Shown: positions 54,716-64,000, counted from the stretch's first letter. The stretch is 64,000 nucleotides of DNA from Streptomyces sp. TG1A-8 (GCF_030499535.1 NZ_JASTLB010000001.1:1240001-1304000), one strand, 5' to 3'. Notes: a model not told the origin generated them from the sequence alone. Translations and numbers: made by a program.

Positions 54716-56626
54716 CTACCCCTTCTGCTCCACCTTCACCCAGTCGACCTCCGCCTGCACCGCGCCCGACGCGATCTTGTCCACGCTGGACTGGGGCAGG
54801 CCCCAGTAGGGGCTGGTGACCTTGTTCCAGCCGGCCGGGTAGGCGCCGCCCAGGGCGAGGTTGAGGATGACGTACTGGTTGTGGTCGTAGACCCACTTGC
54901 CGCGGGTGGATTCCAGGACGTTGCGGGTCGTCTCCTGGACCAGGCGGTCGTCGACGTAGAAGCGCATCGCCGTCGGGGTCCATTCGACCGCGTAGGTGTG
55001 CCACTGGTCGGCCGTGCCGCCGTTCGCGTAGGTCTGGCGGGCGCCGATGTTGCCGTCGGCGGAGTAGCCGGGGCCGTGCAGGGCCGAGCTGGTCCAGTCG
55101 CCGTAGCCGATGTTCTCCATGATGTCGGTCTCGCCGGAGGCCGGCCAGGACACGGACGGGTCGTCGACGTTGCTGCCGAGCATCCAGAAGGCGGGCCAGA
55201 AGCCGTCGCCGACGGGCAGCTTCATGCGGGCGCTGACCTTGCCGTAGGTGAAGTCGAAGTGGGTGTTGGTGTCGATGCGGCCGGAGGTGAAGTCGTAGGT
55301 GCCGCCGCCCGCCTTGGTGCAGCCCTTGCAGTACTTCGCCTTCAGGAGCAGGCTGCCGTTCTGGGTGCGGATGTTGTCCGTCGAGTCGACGTAGGCCTGG
55401 GACTCGCCGTTGACCGGACCCATCTCGGTGCCGGTGCGCACCACGCGCCACTTGGAGCGGTCGAGGCTCGCGGCGGTGAAGTCGTCGAAGAACGTGGTCC
55501 GGTAGGTGCCGGTGGGATCGGCGGGGAGCGCGGGGTAGGCGGCGGATGCGCTGCCGCCGGTGCCCCAGACCTGGAACTCGTAGAGCGAGTAGCCGAACTG
55601 GGCGGTGGCGGGGGCCGGGTTGTAGAAGGAGCGGCGCTCCTTGCCGAGCATGCGGACGTAACGGCCGGTGGCCGGCGAGGGCAGTTTGACGGTGTCGTGC
55701 AGGCCTGCGGCGTCGCCGGGGGCCTTGACGTCGGCGCGACGGGCGGCGATGTCGGCCGCCGAGGGCTCGTACACCGTGCGCCAGGTGCGGTTGTCGTCCG
55801 ACACCTGCAACAGGTAGTCGACCGCGTACGCCGACTCCCAGTACAGGTCGACCGTGTCGATGGTGGACTGGGCGCCGAGGTCCACCGACACCCACCGGTC
55901 CGTGTTCCAGTCGCTGGACCAGCGGCTGCTGTCGCCCTTGAGGTCGGCGGGCCAGCCCCCGTCCGTGAGGAACGCCGGTGAGTGGCCGGCGTCCTGGTAG
56001 TAGTTGGTGTACGCGGGGTGGTTCAGGGCCAGGTTGGTGCGGGCCGTCGAGGCGGGTGCCGGTTCGCCGCCGTAGACCTTGAAGTTCCACAGCGAGTAGC
56101 CGTAGGGCGTGGCGCGTTCGAGGCCGCGCAGGCGGACGTAGCGGCCCGTGACCTCCTGCGGGTAGGTGTGCGCGGTGACGGAGCCGCCGGTGCCGGCGGT
56201 CTCGGTGTAGAAGGGCGTCCAGTCGGTGCCGTTCTTCGAGACCTCCAGTACGTAGCGCTTGCCGTAGGCGGCCTCCCAGTCCAGGGTGACCCGGTCGATG
56301 CGCAGGGTGCTGCCGAGGTCGACGCGGATCCAGGCGTCGTCGGCGAAGTTGCTGGACCAGCGGGTGGAGGCGTTGCCGTCGAAGGCCAGGCCGGGCGCGC
56401 TGCCGGCGTTCTCGCTGCCGGAGGCGGTGACGCCGGCCGGGTTCAGGGCGTAGGCGGCGGCCGCGCGGTCGGTGTCCCAGGTGGCGGCCGTGGCGGCGGA
56501 GGCGCGGGGGGCGATGAGGGCGGGTCCCGCGGTCAGCAGGGCCGCGGCGGCGACGGCGGACAGGAGGGTGCGGGGGACGCGGGAGGTACGGGAGGTGCGG
56601 GAGGTGTGGGGAGTGCGGGATGGCAT
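54716..56626 (-). CDS. Secreted GH16 glucanase with two discoidin domains
   Basis: A 636-residue exoenzyme. A signal peptide (residues 1-44, ending PRASAATA), two F5/8 type C (discoidin) domains (about 55-195 and 205-365; STRWSSNFADDAWIRVDLGS and RWSSDWNTDRWVSVDLGAQS) and a C-terminal GH16 domain (about 380-635) with the catalytic motif GETDIMENI (Glu499, Asp501, Glu504). The domain order (binding modules first) is opposite to the other GH16 here. The ATG at 56626 follows GAGGAGAGC. It should release oligosaccharides from beta-glucan for the ABC importer and GH1 enzyme encoded just upstream. Confidence 0.92.
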   Translation of the reverse strand: MPSRTPHTSRTSRTSRVPRTLLSAVAAAALLTAGPALIAPRASAATAATWDTDRAAAAYALNPAGVTASGSENAGSAPGLAFDGNASTRWSSNFADDAWIRVDLGSTLRIDRVTLDWEAAYGKRYVLEVSKNGTDWTPFYTETAGTGGSVTAHTYPQEVTGRYVRLRGLERATPYGYSLWNFKVYGGEPAPASTARTNLALNHPAYTNYYQDAGHSPAFLTDGGWPADLKGDSSRWSSDWNTDRWVSVDLGAQSTIDTVDLYWESAYAVDYLLQVSDDNRTWRTVYEPSAADIAARRADVKAPGDAAGLHDTVKLPSPATGRYVRMLGKERRSFYNPAPATAQFGYSLYEFQVWGTGGSASAAYPALPADPTGTYRTTFFDDFTAASLDRSKWRVVRTGTEMGPVNGESQAYVDSTDNIRTQNGSLLLKAKYCKGCTKAGGGTYDFTSGRIDTNTHFDFTYGKVSARMKLPVGDGFWPAFWMLGSNVDDPSVSWPASGETDIMENIGYGDWTSSALHGPGYSADGNIGARQTYANGGTADQWHTYAVEWTPTAMRFYVDDRLVQETTRNVLESTRGKWVYDHNQYVILNLALGGAYPAGWNKVTSPYWGLPQSSVDKIASGAVQAEVDWVKVEQKG

Positions 56627-56671
56627 GCGGCTCTCCTCGTGGGGTGGATGCGTGATGCATACATGACAGCC

Positions 56672-56779
56672 GATGGTGCGGACAGTGCTGGTGGTGCGGG
56701 CAGTGCCGGTGGTGCGGGCAGTGCCGGTGGTGCGGGCAGTGCCGTCGGTGCGGGCAGTGCCGGTGGTGCGGGCAGTGCC
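56672..56779. repeat. 18-bp minisatellite, six copies
   Basis: Six tandem units of GGTGGTGCGGGCAGTGCC: the first (56672) is divergent, the fourth-last bases vary (GTCGGT in the fifth), and a partial seventh follows. It fills the 286-bp gap upstream of the GH16 gene and downstream of the GH1 gene; no gene lies in it. The GH16 promoter must be close to or inside it. Confidence 0.92.
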
Positions 56780-56912
56780 GTCGGTGCGGGCCGGCGGGCG
56801 TGGGGGTGCCCGTCGGTGGTCCCGGTGGTGCGGGCGGGCGGGGGCCCGCCGGTGGTGCGGGCCGGTGGGCGCGGGTTCCCGTCCCCGCGCCCACCGGCCG
56901 TCCGGGCCGGGC

Positions 56913-58310
56913 TCAGGCGGCCCGGCGCGCCTGGCCGCGGTGGCCGCGGACGATGTCCGCGTACCGGTGTCCGCTGCCCTTGATGGTGCGCACCTGGGTG
57001 CGGTAGTCCACGTGGACCAGGCCGAACCGCTTGGCGTAGCCGTACGCCCACTCGAAGTTGTCCAGCAGCGACCAGGCGAAGTAGCCGGCCAGCGGGGCCC
57101 CCTTGCGGGCCGCCGAGGCGCAGGCGGCGAGGTGCCGCTCCAGGTAGTCCTGGCGCTCGGGGTCGTCCACGGTGCCGTCGGGGCCGACCTCGTCCGGGAA
57201 GGCGGAGCCGTTCTCGGTGACGTAGATCTTCCGGGCGCCGTACTCCTCGGTGAGGCGCAGCAGCAGCGTCTCGATGCCGCTCGCGTCGATCTCCCAGTCC
57301 ATGCCGGTGCGCGGGACGTCCGGGCGGCGCACGGAACGGGCGTAGGGGGCGGGACCCTCGGGGTCGTCGGCGACGTAGGCGGGGAAGTAGTAGTTCAGGC
57401 CGAGCCAGTCCAGCGGGGCCGCGATGGTCTCCAGGTCCCCGGGCTGCTCGGGCAGTTCGACGCCGTAGGTCTCGACCATGTCGGCCGGGAAGCCGCGGCC
57501 GTGCACCGGGTCGAGCCACCAGCGGTTGACGTGGCCGTCGTGGCGGCGCGCCGCCTCCTGGTCCTCGGGGCGGTCGGTGGCCGCGTACACGGTGGACAGG
57601 TTGTTGACGATGCCGACCTGGGCGTCGGGGACGGCGGCGCGGATCGCCCGGGTGGCCAGGCCGTGGCCGAGGAGCAGGTGGTAGGAGGCCCGCACGGCGG
57701 CGGTGAGGTCGGTCCAGCCGGGGGCCATGGTGCCCTCCAGGTGGCCGATCCAGGCCGAGCAGGACGGCTCGTTGAGGGTCGCCCAGAGCTTGACGCGGTC
57801 ACCGAGGCGGGCGGCGACGGTGGAGGCGTACTCGGCGAAGGCCAGGGCGGTCTCGCGCTGCGGCCAGCCGCCGCGGTCCTGCAGTGCCTGCGGCAGGTCC
57901 CAGTGGTACAGCGTGACGGACGGGGTGATGCCGGCCTCCAGCAGGGCGTCGACCACTTCGTCGTAGAAGGCCAGGCCCTTGGGGTTCACCGGGCCGTCGC
58001 CGCCGGGGATCACCCGTGGCCAGGCCACGGACATCCGGTAGGCGTTGACGCCGAGCTCGCGCATCAGGCCGATGTCCTCGCGCCAGCGGTGGTAGTGGTC
58101 GCAGGCGGTGTCGCCGTTGTCGCCGTTGTCGATCTTCCCCGGGGTGTGCGAGAAGGTGTCCCAGATCGACGGGGCTCTGCCGTCCTCGGCGACGGCCCCC
58201 TCGATCTGGTAGGCCGCTGTGGCCGTACCCCACAGGAAGTCGTGCGGGAGGGCGGTGAGGTCGATGCGTTCGGACACGGAAGTCCCTTCGGAAGACGAGG
58301 TGTTGGTCAC
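56913..58310 (-). CDS. GH1 beta-glucosidase
   Basis: A 465-residue cytoplasmic enzyme: [20 protein letters not shown] at the N-terminus, acid/base Glu181 in [10 protein letters not shown], nucleophile Glu366 in [10 protein letters not shown], and [15 protein letters not shown] near the end. It cleaves beta-linked glucose disaccharides, here presumably cello- or laminari-oligosaccharides brought in by the preceding ABC genes. It overlaps the permease gene by 4 bp, in the same order as the cebEFG-bglC operon of S. coelicolor. The start at 58310 is the upstream ATG; a GTG at residue 12 is a minor alternative. Confidence 0.95.
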   Translation of the reverse strand: MTNTSSSEGTSVSERIDLTALPHDFLWGTATAAYQIEGAVAEDGRAPSIWDTFSHTPGKIDNGDNGDTACDHYHRWREDIGLMRELGVNAYRMSVAWPRVIPGGDGPVNPKGLAFYDEVVDALLEAGITPSVTLYHWDLPQALQDRGGWPQRETALAFAEYASTVAARLGDRVKLWATLNEPSCSAWIGHLEGTMAPGWTDLTAAVRASYHLLLGHGLATRAIRAAVPDAQVGIVNNLSTVYAATDRPEDQEAARRHDGHVNRWWLDPVHGRGFPADMVETYGVELPEQPGDLETIAAPLDWLGLNYYFPAYVADDPEGPAPYARSVRRPDVPRTGMDWEIDASGIETLLLRLTEEYGARKIYVTENGSAFPDEVGPDGTVDDPERQDYLERHLAACASAARKGAPLAGYFAWSLLDNFEWAYGYAKRFGLVHVDYRTQVRTIKGSGHRYADIVRGHRGQARRAA

Positions 58311-59167
58311 TTGACGGCGCCCGCCGTCAGACCGGCGACGAGGTAGCGCTGCAGCAGCAGGAACCCGGCGACCACGGGCACGCTGACGACCAGTGAGGCG
58401 GCCATGATCTGGTTCCAGTAGACGTCGTTGAGGGTGGAGTAGCCCTGGAGGCCGACGGCGAGGGTGCGGGTGGCGTCGTTGGTCATGACGGACGCGAAGA
58501 GGACTTCTCCCCAGGCGGTCATGAAGGCGTAGACGGCGACCGCGACGATGCCGGGCACCGCGGCCGGCACGACGATCCTCAGGAGCGCGCCGAGCGGACC
58601 GCAGCCGTCCACCATCGCCGCCTCGTCCAGGTCGCGCGGCACCGAGTCGAAGTACCCGATCAGCATCCAGATCGAGAACGGCAGGGAGAAGGTCAGGTAC
58701 GTCAGGATCAGCCCGCCGCGGGAGCCGAACAGGGCGATGCCGGTGGCGTTGCCGATGTTGACGTACAGGAGGAACAGCGGGAGCAGGAAGAGGATGCCGG
58801 GGAACATCTGGGTGGACAGCACGGTCACCGTGAACACGCGCTTGCCGCGGAATTCGTAGCGGCTGACGGCGTAGGCCGCGAACACCGCGATGACGACCGA
58901 GCAGACGGTCGCCGCACCGGCCACGATCAGCGAGTTCGCGAAGTACTTGGCGAGCGGGACCGTCGACCAGATGTCGATGTACGGGCGGACGGTCAGCCCG
59001 CTGGGCAGCCAGCGGAACTTGCCGGTGACGTCCGCGAGGGGCTTCAGCGAGCTGGAGACCATCACGTACACCGGGAGCACCACGAAGGCGGTGAGCAGGG
59101 TCAGGAAGATCCGCCGCGACCAGACGAAGGAACGCGGCGCCGCCATGGGCGAGGTGGGGCTAGACAT
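58307..59167 (-). CDS. Carbohydrate ABC transporter permease (CebG-like)
   Basis: A 286-residue six-helix permease with the EAA loop [20 protein letters not shown] and the typical end [12 protein letters not shown]. It overlaps the upstream permease by 8 bp and GH1 by 4 bp. No ATPase is encoded, implying a shared MsiK-type ATPase. Imports beta-gluco-oligosaccharide by context. Confidence 0.92.
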   Translation of the reverse strand: MSSPTSPMAAPRSFVWSRRIFLTLLTAFVVLPVYVMVSSSLKPLADVTGKFRWLPSGLTVRPYIDIWSTVPLAKYFANSLIVAGAATVCSVVIAVFAAYAVSRYEFRGKRVFTVTVLSTQMFPGILFLLPLFLLYVNIGNATGIALFGSRGGLILTYLTFSLPFSIWMLIGYFDSVPRDLDEAAMVDGCGPLGALLRIVVPAAVPGIVAVAVYAFMTAWGEVLFASVMTNDATRTLAVGLQGYSTLNDVYWNQIMAASLVVSVPVVAGFLLLQRYLVAGLTAGAVK

Positions 59168-60149
59168 CGGTGGTCCTCCGTCCGCGCGAGGTGGCCAGGA
59201 GGTATCCGCCCGTCACGACGAGCAGGAACAGCAGCAGCAGGACGGACATGGCCGAGCCGGTGCCGAAGTTCCAGGTGACGAAGGAGGCCTGGTAGATGTG
59301 CACCGAGATCAGGTCGGCGGCCTCGGGGGCGGACCTGCCGAACAGGACGTACGGCGTGTTGAAGTCGTTGAACGTCCACAGGAACAGCACCAGCACCAGC
59401 ACCTGGTTGACCGGGCGCAGCGACGGCAGGGTGATGCGGCGGATCTGCTGCCAGACGCCGGCGCCGTCGAGGGCGGCGGCCTCGTACAGCTCGCCCGGGA
59501 TGTTCTGCAGGCCGGCCGTCACGATGAGGAAGGCGAACGGCCAGCCCTTCCAGACCGACACCGTCAGCAGGGCGTAGAAGCTGTTGTCGCCGATGAGCCA
59601 GAAGGACGGCTTGTCGGTGAGGTGCAGCTGGTCGTGCAGGACGTGGTTCACCAGGCCGTTGTCGTGCTGGAACATGAACACCCAGGTGATGACGGCCGCG
59701 TAGACGGGCAGCGCGTACGGCACCAGGAACAGGGCGCGCAGCAGGCCGCGGCCCCGGAAGGTGCCCTGCATGAAGACGGCGGCGGCGGTGCCGATCAGCC
59801 AGCACAGTCCCACCGACAGCAGGGTGAAGCCGACGGTGACGAAGAACGAGTGCAGCAGGGCCTGGCCGACCGGGGCGTCGAAGTCGACCGACACCTTGTA
59901 GTTGCCGAGGCCGGACCAGGGGGCGCTGCCCCAGTCGCGGATGTAGAACTGGGTGAGCTCCTTGAAGCTCATCACGATGCCGATGACCATCGGCACGAGG
60001 TGGACGAGGAGTTCGAGGACCAGGGCGGGCAGGAGCAGCAGGTACGGCAGTGAGATGCGGCGGATCCGCCCGGTGCGGCGCGGGCCGCGCGCCGCACCGG
60101 GGGAGCTCTCACGCACCGGCTCCGTGAGGGCGGTGGTGGTCGTGGTCAT
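59160..60149 (-). CDS. Carbohydrate ABC transporter permease (CebF-like)
   Basis: A 329-residue permease: a polar N-terminus of about 35 residues, then six helices and the EAA motif GELYEAAALDGAGVWQQIRR. The ATG at 60149 begins MTTTTTALTEP, 5 nt after the binding-protein gene. A larger periplasmic loop (HDNGLVNHVLHDQLHLTDKP) is typical of MalF-type subunits. Confidence 0.92.
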   Translation of the reverse strand: MTTTTTALTEPVRESSPGAARGPRRTGRIRRISLPYLLLLPALVLELLVHLVPMVIGIVMSFKELTQFYIRDWGSAPWSGLGNYKVSVDFDAPVGQALLHSFFVTVGFTLLSVGLCWLIGTAAAVFMQGTFRGRGLLRALFLVPYALPVYAAVITWVFMFQHDNGLVNHVLHDQLHLTDKPSFWLIGDNSFYALLTVSVWKGWPFAFLIVTAGLQNIPGELYEAAALDGAGVWQQIRRITLPSLRPVNQVLVLVLFLWTFNDFNTPYVLFGRSAPEAADLISVHIYQASFVTWNFGTGSAMSVLLLLFLLVVTGGYLLATSRGRRTTDV

Positions 60150-60154
60150 TGCGC

Positions 60155-61471
60155 TCAGGCCGCCGGCATCTGCTGCTGGGCCTTCTCCAGCTTGGCCTTG
60201 ACCGAGTCCGTGGTCACGGCGCGACCGGCGGCGGCGTCGGCGAACAGGTCCTTGACGGCCGTGCCGACCGCCGTCTCGAACTGCGACTCGGAGGAGACCT
60301 GCGGCAGCGGGGCGGCGCTGGTGGCGAGGGTCTGCTTGAGCACCGCGGTGCTCGGGGCGTTGAACGCCGCGTCGCCCTGGGCGCCCTTGACCGGCGGGAT
60401 GGAGGTGTAGGCCTTGTTGAGGATCGTCTGCTCGGCGTCGCTGGTCATGAACTTCACGAACTTCGTGGCGCCGTCGAGGTTGTGGCTGTTCTTGAAGACG
60501 GCGATGTTGATGCCCGCGACCATCGAGTTGGTCTGCGCGCCGGTGCCCGGGGTGCCGGACTGGACGGGCACGGGGGCGATGCCGTAGGCGTCCTCGCTCA
60601 GGCCCTGGGCCTTGAGGTTGGCGGCGGCGGACTGCCACAGCAGCATGGCCTGCTTGCCCTTGGCGAAGTCGCTGACGGACTGGTTCTGCGCGTACTCGGC
60701 GTCACCGGTCGGGATGACCTTGTCCTTGGCCATCAGGTCGACGTACTGCTTGACCGCGTCGACGATCTTGGGGTTGGTGAAGTCGGGCTTGCCGTCGGCG
60801 GTGAAGAAGTCGGCGCCGTGCTGCTTGGCGAAGACGAAGACGTGGTGGATGTTCTCCGACACGTTCGCGCCCTCGGCGCCGAGCACCGTCTTGCCCTTCG
60901 CCTTGATCTTCTTGCCGTCGGCGACCAGCTCGTCCCAGGTGGCCGGGGGCTTGGTGATGCCGGCGTCGGCGAAGATCTGCTTGTTGTAGTACAGGGCGTA
61001 CGCCATCGAGTACAGCGGGACGGCGGCCGGGTCCTTGTCGGTGACGCCGGTCGAGCCGAGGGCGGATTCGACGAAGCGGTCCCTGCCGCCGATCTTGTCG
61101 AAGTTCTTCGCGTCCCAGGGCAGCAGGGCCCCGGTGGCCTGCAGGGAGGCGCTCCAGGTGTTGCCGATGTTCAGCACGTCGGGGCCCTGGCCCGAGGTGG
61201 TCGCGGTGAGGATGCGGTTGAGCAGGTCCGACCAGGGCACGACCTCCAGCTTGACCTTGATGCCGGTCTGCTTCTGGAACTTGTCGAGCTCGGGCTGGAG
61301 GACCTTCTTGTCCACGGCGATGCTGGCGCCCTGGTTGGAGGCCCAGTAGGTGAGCGTCTTCGGCGAGTCGTTGGACCCTCCGCCGTTCGACGATCCGCCT
61401 CCGCAGGCCGTGGCCGCGAGGGCGAGAGACATGGTGACGGCGCCTACGGCCGCGGCTCGGATGCTGCGCAT
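60155..61471 (-). CDS. Sugar ABC transporter substrate-binding lipoprotein
   Basis: A 438-residue family 1 solute-binding protein. The lipobox LALAATACGGG gives a lipidated Cys, followed by a Gly/Ser/Asn linker; the mature protein starts KTLTYWASNQGASIAVDKKV and contains LYSMAYALYYNKQIFADAGI. The ATG at 61471 is used because the longer frame from 61558 adds a basic segment before the signal. It is the first gene of the operon and is divergent from the ROK repressor gene. Confidence 0.92.
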   Translation of the reverse strand: MRSIRAAAVGAVTMSLALAATACGGGSSNGGGSNDSPKTLTYWASNQGASIAVDKKVLQPELDKFQKQTGIKVKLEVVPWSDLLNRILTATTSGQGPDVLNIGNTWSASLQATGALLPWDAKNFDKIGGRDRFVESALGSTGVTDKDPAAVPLYSMAYALYYNKQIFADAGITKPPATWDELVADGKKIKAKGKTVLGAEGANVSENIHHVFVFAKQHGADFFTADGKPDFTNPKIVDAVKQYVDLMAKDKVIPTGDAEYAQNQSVSDFAKGKQAMLLWQSAAANLKAQGLSEDAYGIAPVPVQSGTPGTGAQTNSMVAGINIAVFKNSHNLDGATKFVKFMTSDAEQTILNKAYTSIPPVKGAQGDAAFNAPSTAVLKQTLATSAAPLPQVSSESQFETAVGTAVKDLFADAAAGRAVTTDSVKAKLEKAQQQMPAA

Positions 61472-61559
61472 GGCTCCTGGGGTCCCTTTCCGGGAGTGGA
61501 CAACCCCGAGGGCTGCTCGCGGCCGCCGACACCCCGTGCGGCGCCCCGAGCCCCTCATG

Positions 61560-61601
61560 GCTTAATTTAGGACGTGAGTTAAACCTCAAGAGAAGCGCTC
61601 G
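61560..61601. promoter_or_regulatory. AT-rich operator/promoter between binding-protein and ROK genes
   Basis: GCTTAATTTAGGACGTGAGTTAAAC is the only AT-rich patch in the 194-bp gap; TTTA/TAAA halves form an imperfect dyad around CGTGAG and would suit a ROK repressor. A few bases on, AGAAGCGCTCGTC retains the AGCGCT core of CebR-type boxes. Both divergent promoters probably lie here. Confidence 0.55.
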
Positions 61602-61665
61602 TCAAGGGATCGGGCAACGACGGCCGGCCCGCGGGCCCGAAAACTGCGCGAAACAGGGAGGCCAG

Positions 61666-62955
61666 GTGGCAGGGCTGAGCGGCCGTACGGTGCGTGACCT
61701 GCGGCGGGAGAGTCGGAGCGCCGTTCTGCAACGGTTGTATTTCGACGGTCCCATGAGCAGGTACGCGCTGGGTCCGGCGACCGGGTTGAGTTCGGGGTCC
61801 ATCAGCAACGTCGTGGCCGAGCTGCTGGCCGACGGTCTGCTGGAGGAGGCGGGCGTCGTCGGCTCGGACGCCGGCCGGCCGCGCCGGCTGCTGCGGGTGC
61901 GGCCGGGCAGCGGGCGGCTGATCGGGGTCGACGTCGGCGAGACCCGGGTGCGGGTGGAGCTGTTCGACCTGGGCCTGACGGAACTCGCGCGCACGGACAG
62001 GCCGCTGGGGCCGCGCGGCTACGACGTCGACGCCGTCGTGGGCCACGTCCACGAGGGCATCGCCGAGGTGCTGCGCGTGGCCGAGGGGGCCCCCGGCGAA
62101 CTGCTCGGCGTCGGTGTCGGCGTCCCCGGCATCATCGAGGACGCCGGGGAGGAGGGCGCGGTCGTCCACGGGCAGACCATCGGCTGGGACGCGGTCCCGC
62201 TGGAGCGCATGCTCCGGCTGGCCGGCCAGCTCCCCGCGGAGGTGCCGTACCTGATCGACAACGGCGCCAAGACGCTGGGGCAGGCCGAGATGTGGTTCGG
62301 CGCGGGACGCGGCGCCCGCAACGCCGTGGTGGTCCTCTTCGGTTCCGGCGTCGGCGCCTGCGTGGTCACCGAGGAGGCCGGCCAGGGACGGGCGGTGGAG
62401 TGGGGGCACCTGACGGTACGGGTCGGCGGGCGCCGGTGCCGGTGCGGGGCGCGGGGCTGCCTGGAGGCGTACGCGGGCGCGGAGGCGCTGGTGGCGCGCT
62501 GGCGGGAGGCGGGCGGACGCTCCTCGGCCGGCGCCGGCGAGGAGAGGGCGCTGACCGACCTGCTGGCGGCGGCCCGCCCGGACACCGGCGCGGAGCCCGA
62601 TCCGGTGGCGGTGGCGGTGCTCGCCGAGACCGCCGAGTACCTGGGCGCGGGACTGTCCGACCTGATCAACCTCTTCCAGCCCGAACGGGTCCTGATCGGC
62701 GGCTGGGCGGGCCTGCAGCTCGGCGGCGCCTTCCTGGACGAGGTGCGCGCCCACGCCTTCGCGCGGGCGCTGCGCTTCCCCGCGGGCCGCAGCCGCATCG
62801 AACTGGGCCACCTCGGCCCGGACGCGGTCACCGTGGGCGCGGCGGTCCTGCCCCTGGCCGCGTTCTTCACGCAGGGCGGCCGGCGACCCCGCCCCGCGCC
62901 CCGGGTGGTGGCGGCACCGACCTGGCGGGCGGGGCTGGAGGGGCGGCTGGTCTGA
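61666..62955 (+). CDS. ROK-family transcriptional repressor
   Basis: A 429-residue protein. The winged helix-turn-helix at about residues 15-65 (LQRLYFDGPMSRYALGPATGLSSGSISNVV) precedes a ROK sugar-kinase fold (GRLIGVDVGETRVRVELFDL ... LGVGVGVPGIIED). The zinc-type motif reads WGHLTVRVGGRRCRCGARGC, with His and three Cys. The ATP motif is weakened, as in ROK regulators, so it should sense a sugar rather than phosphorylate it. The GTG at 61666 has AGGGAGG upstream. It is divergent from the beta-glucan transport operon, which it probably represses. Confidence 0.92.
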   Translation: MAGLSGRTVRDLRRESRSAVLQRLYFDGPMSRYALGPATGLSSGSISNVVAELLADGLLEEAGVVGSDAGRPRRLLRVRPGSGRLIGVDVGETRVRVELFDLGLTELARTDRPLGPRGYDVDAVVGHVHEGIAEVLRVAEGAPGELLGVGVGVPGIIEDAGEEGAVVHGQTIGWDAVPLERMLRLAGQLPAEVPYLIDNGAKTLGQAEMWFGAGRGARNAVVVLFGSGVGACVVTEEAGQGRAVEWGHLTVRVGGRRCRCGARGCLEAYAGAEALVARWREAGGRSSAGAGEERALTDLLAAARPDTGAEPDPVAVAVLAETAEYLGAGLSDLINLFQPERVLIGGWAGLQLGGAFLDEVRAHAFARALRFPAGRSRIELGHLGPDAVTVGAAVLPLAAFFTQGGRRPRPAPRVVAAPTWRAGLEGRLV

Positions 62956-63002
62956 GGCGCGCCCGGGAGGGGGCGGCGGGGCCGGCGGCCCGGTGCCCGC
63001 CC

Positions 63003-64000
63003 TCACGCCGAGTCGCGTTCCACCAGTTCCGGGTCGAACACGACGGCCGTGGGCTCGGTGCGGACACCGCGGACGTGCTCGTCCAGCAGGCGTGCCATGT
63101 CGGCCGCCATGGCCTCCACCGGCTGCCGGACCGTGGTGAGCGGGGGACGGCAGGTGGCGGCGACGGTGGAGTCGTCGAAGCCGACGACCGCCACGTCCCC
63201 GGGGATCCGGCGGTTCCGCTCGCGCAGCACCTGGCAGGCGCCCTGCGCCATGAGGTCGTTGGCGGCGAACACCCCGTCCAGGTCCGGGTGGTCGGCGAGC
63301 AGGTCGGTCATCGCGGCGATCCCGCTGTCGAGGGTGAAGCCGCCCTCGGCGACGGGGACGTGGGGGTGTCCGTGCCGGGCGAGGGTGTCCCGGAAGCCGG
63401 CCAGCCGCTCCTGGCTGGCGGGGACGGCCAGGGGGCCGCAGATCGTGGCGACCCGGCGGCAGCCCCGGGCGAGGAGGTGTTCGGCCGCGAGCCGGCCGCC
63501 GTCCCGGTGGGCCAGGTCCACGTAGCTGAGCGGTACCGGCCGGAAGGGGCGGGCGAAGAGGACCGCGGGCAGTCCCGCTTCGGCGAGCAGCGCGGGCAGC
63601 GGGTCGTCCGCGTGGCTGGAGACCACCAGCGCGCCGTCGGCCCGTCCCTGGCGCAGGTAGGCCAGCACTTCCCGGCGGGCTCCGGCCGACTCGGCGAACA
63701 TCAGCACCGGGTGCACGGAGCGCGGCCGCAGGAAGCCGACCACTCCGGCGACCACCCGCCCGAAGAAGGGGTCCGCGAACACCCGGGCGGCGAAGGCGTC
63801 CTGGGCCTCCTGCGAGGAGGCGCCGGCGCCGGAGACCACCAGGGCCACCGTCCCGGTGCGCCGGGTGACGAGCGAGCGGGCGGCCCGGTTCGGCGCGTAC
63901 CCGGTGCGTTCGATGGCGCGCCGCACCACCTCCTGGATCGCCGGGTCCACGTTGCGCACGCCGTTGACCACCCGGGACACGGTCGCCCGGGAGACACCGG
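63003..64000 (-). CDS. LacI-family regulator, N-terminus beyond the window
   Basis: Partial gene, about 332 residues visible. The frame runs off the end within the helix-turn-helix (VSRATVSRVVNGVRNVDP), so only a few N-terminal residues are missing. The hinge ([20 protein letters not shown]), FADPFFGRVVAGVV and VAVVGFDDSTVAATCRPPLT make it a CebR-like LacI protein. It lies on the minus strand, its stop 47 nt from that of the convergent ROK gene. A CebR-type palindrome in this window lies before the GH16 gene at 29630, and it or the LacI at 884-1921 could bind it. Confidence 0.92.
   Translation of the reverse strand, partial: GVSRATVSRVVNGVRNVDPAIQEVVRRAIERTGYAPNRAARSLVTRRTGTVALVVSGAGASSQEAQDAFAARVFADPFFGRVVAGVVGFLRPRSVHPVLMFAESAGARREVLAYLRQGRADGALVVSSHADDPLPALLAEAGLPAVLFARPFRPVPLSYVDLAHRDGGRLAAEHLLARGCRRVATICGPLAVPASQERLAGFRDTLARHGHPHVPVAEGGFTLDSGIAAMTDLLADHPDLDGVFAANDLMAQGACQVLRERNRRIPGDVAVVGFDDSTVAATCRPPLTTVRQPVEAMAADMARLLDEHVRGVRTEPTAVVFDPELVERDSA

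Noticed and set aside
56672..56779. Tandem repeat considered as CRISPR
   Set aside because: Units abut without unique spacers and no cas genes are present.

Overview
The window is chromosomal DNA from a high-GC actinomycete, almost certainly Streptomyces. The evidence is the very strong G/C third-position bias, many GTG starts, 4-bp ATGA/GTGA overlaps between genes, DUF2510, DUF397 and XRE/DUF5753 proteins, numerous secreted polysaccharide hydrolases under LacI/ROK control, and a tkt-tal-zwf-opcA-pgi-gnd cluster. I saw no rRNA, tRNA or CRISPR array. The only mobile-element trace is a broken IS3-type OrfA at the left edge.

Left part (1-11.7 kb): transposase remnant, an orphan LacI regulator, a zinc alcohol dehydrogenase, a decayed pca (protocatechuate) gene relic, a DUF2510 lipo/membrane protein, a TetR regulator divergent from a PAP2-DMT transporter pair with a large palindromic operator between them, a scramblase-like protein and a Tat-exported phospholipase C. 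At 11.7-19.9 kb a six-gene minus-strand operon (LacI, solute-binding protein, two ABC permeases, GH13 alpha-glucosidase, GH87 alpha-1,3-glucanase) looks like a complete alpha-1,3-glucan utilisation locus. At 20.0-25.7 kb: a stand-alone MmyB-like sensor domain divergent from an XRE regulator and a frameshifted ImmA-like protease, then a small protein, a phosphopantetheinyl transferase with a metallophosphoesterase, and an ATP-grasp ligase. At 25.8-32 kb: a GH18 chitinase with a DasR-like site, a GH4 enzyme, a GH16 glucanase behind a LacI-type palindrome, and an AraC regulator.

Centre (32.1-41.0 kb): a tightly packed pentose-phosphate/glycolysis operon ending in a histidine phosphatase. It is followed by a TetR/dehydrogenase pair with twin operators, a PPOX protein and a class C beta-lactamase-fold hydrolase.

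The most unusual region is 44.8-52.3 kb. A GTP cyclohydrolase II with Met in place of the conserved Tyr (residue 120) lies next to a creatininase-family amidohydrolase, and a string of overlapping genes follows: a flippase-like membrane protein, a methyltransferase, a GT4 glycosyltransferase and a PTPS homologue lacking its catalytic and zinc residues, then a zinc-less MDR dehydrogenase and a CDP-alcohol phosphatidyltransferase. This suggests an uncharacterised pathway that starts from GTP, makes a formamidopyrimidine or pterin-like compound and perhaps joins it to a sugar and a membrane lipid.

Right part (52.3-64 kb): a small zinc-finger-like protein with a likely frameshift, a DUF397/XRE/HATPase regulatory trio, and a beta-glucan locus (GH16 with discoidin domains, GH1 beta-glucosidase, two ABC permeases, binding protein) divergent from a ROK repressor, then a LacI regulator running off the window end. 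Several genes carry single-base deletions in C runs, which may be real decay or sequence errors.
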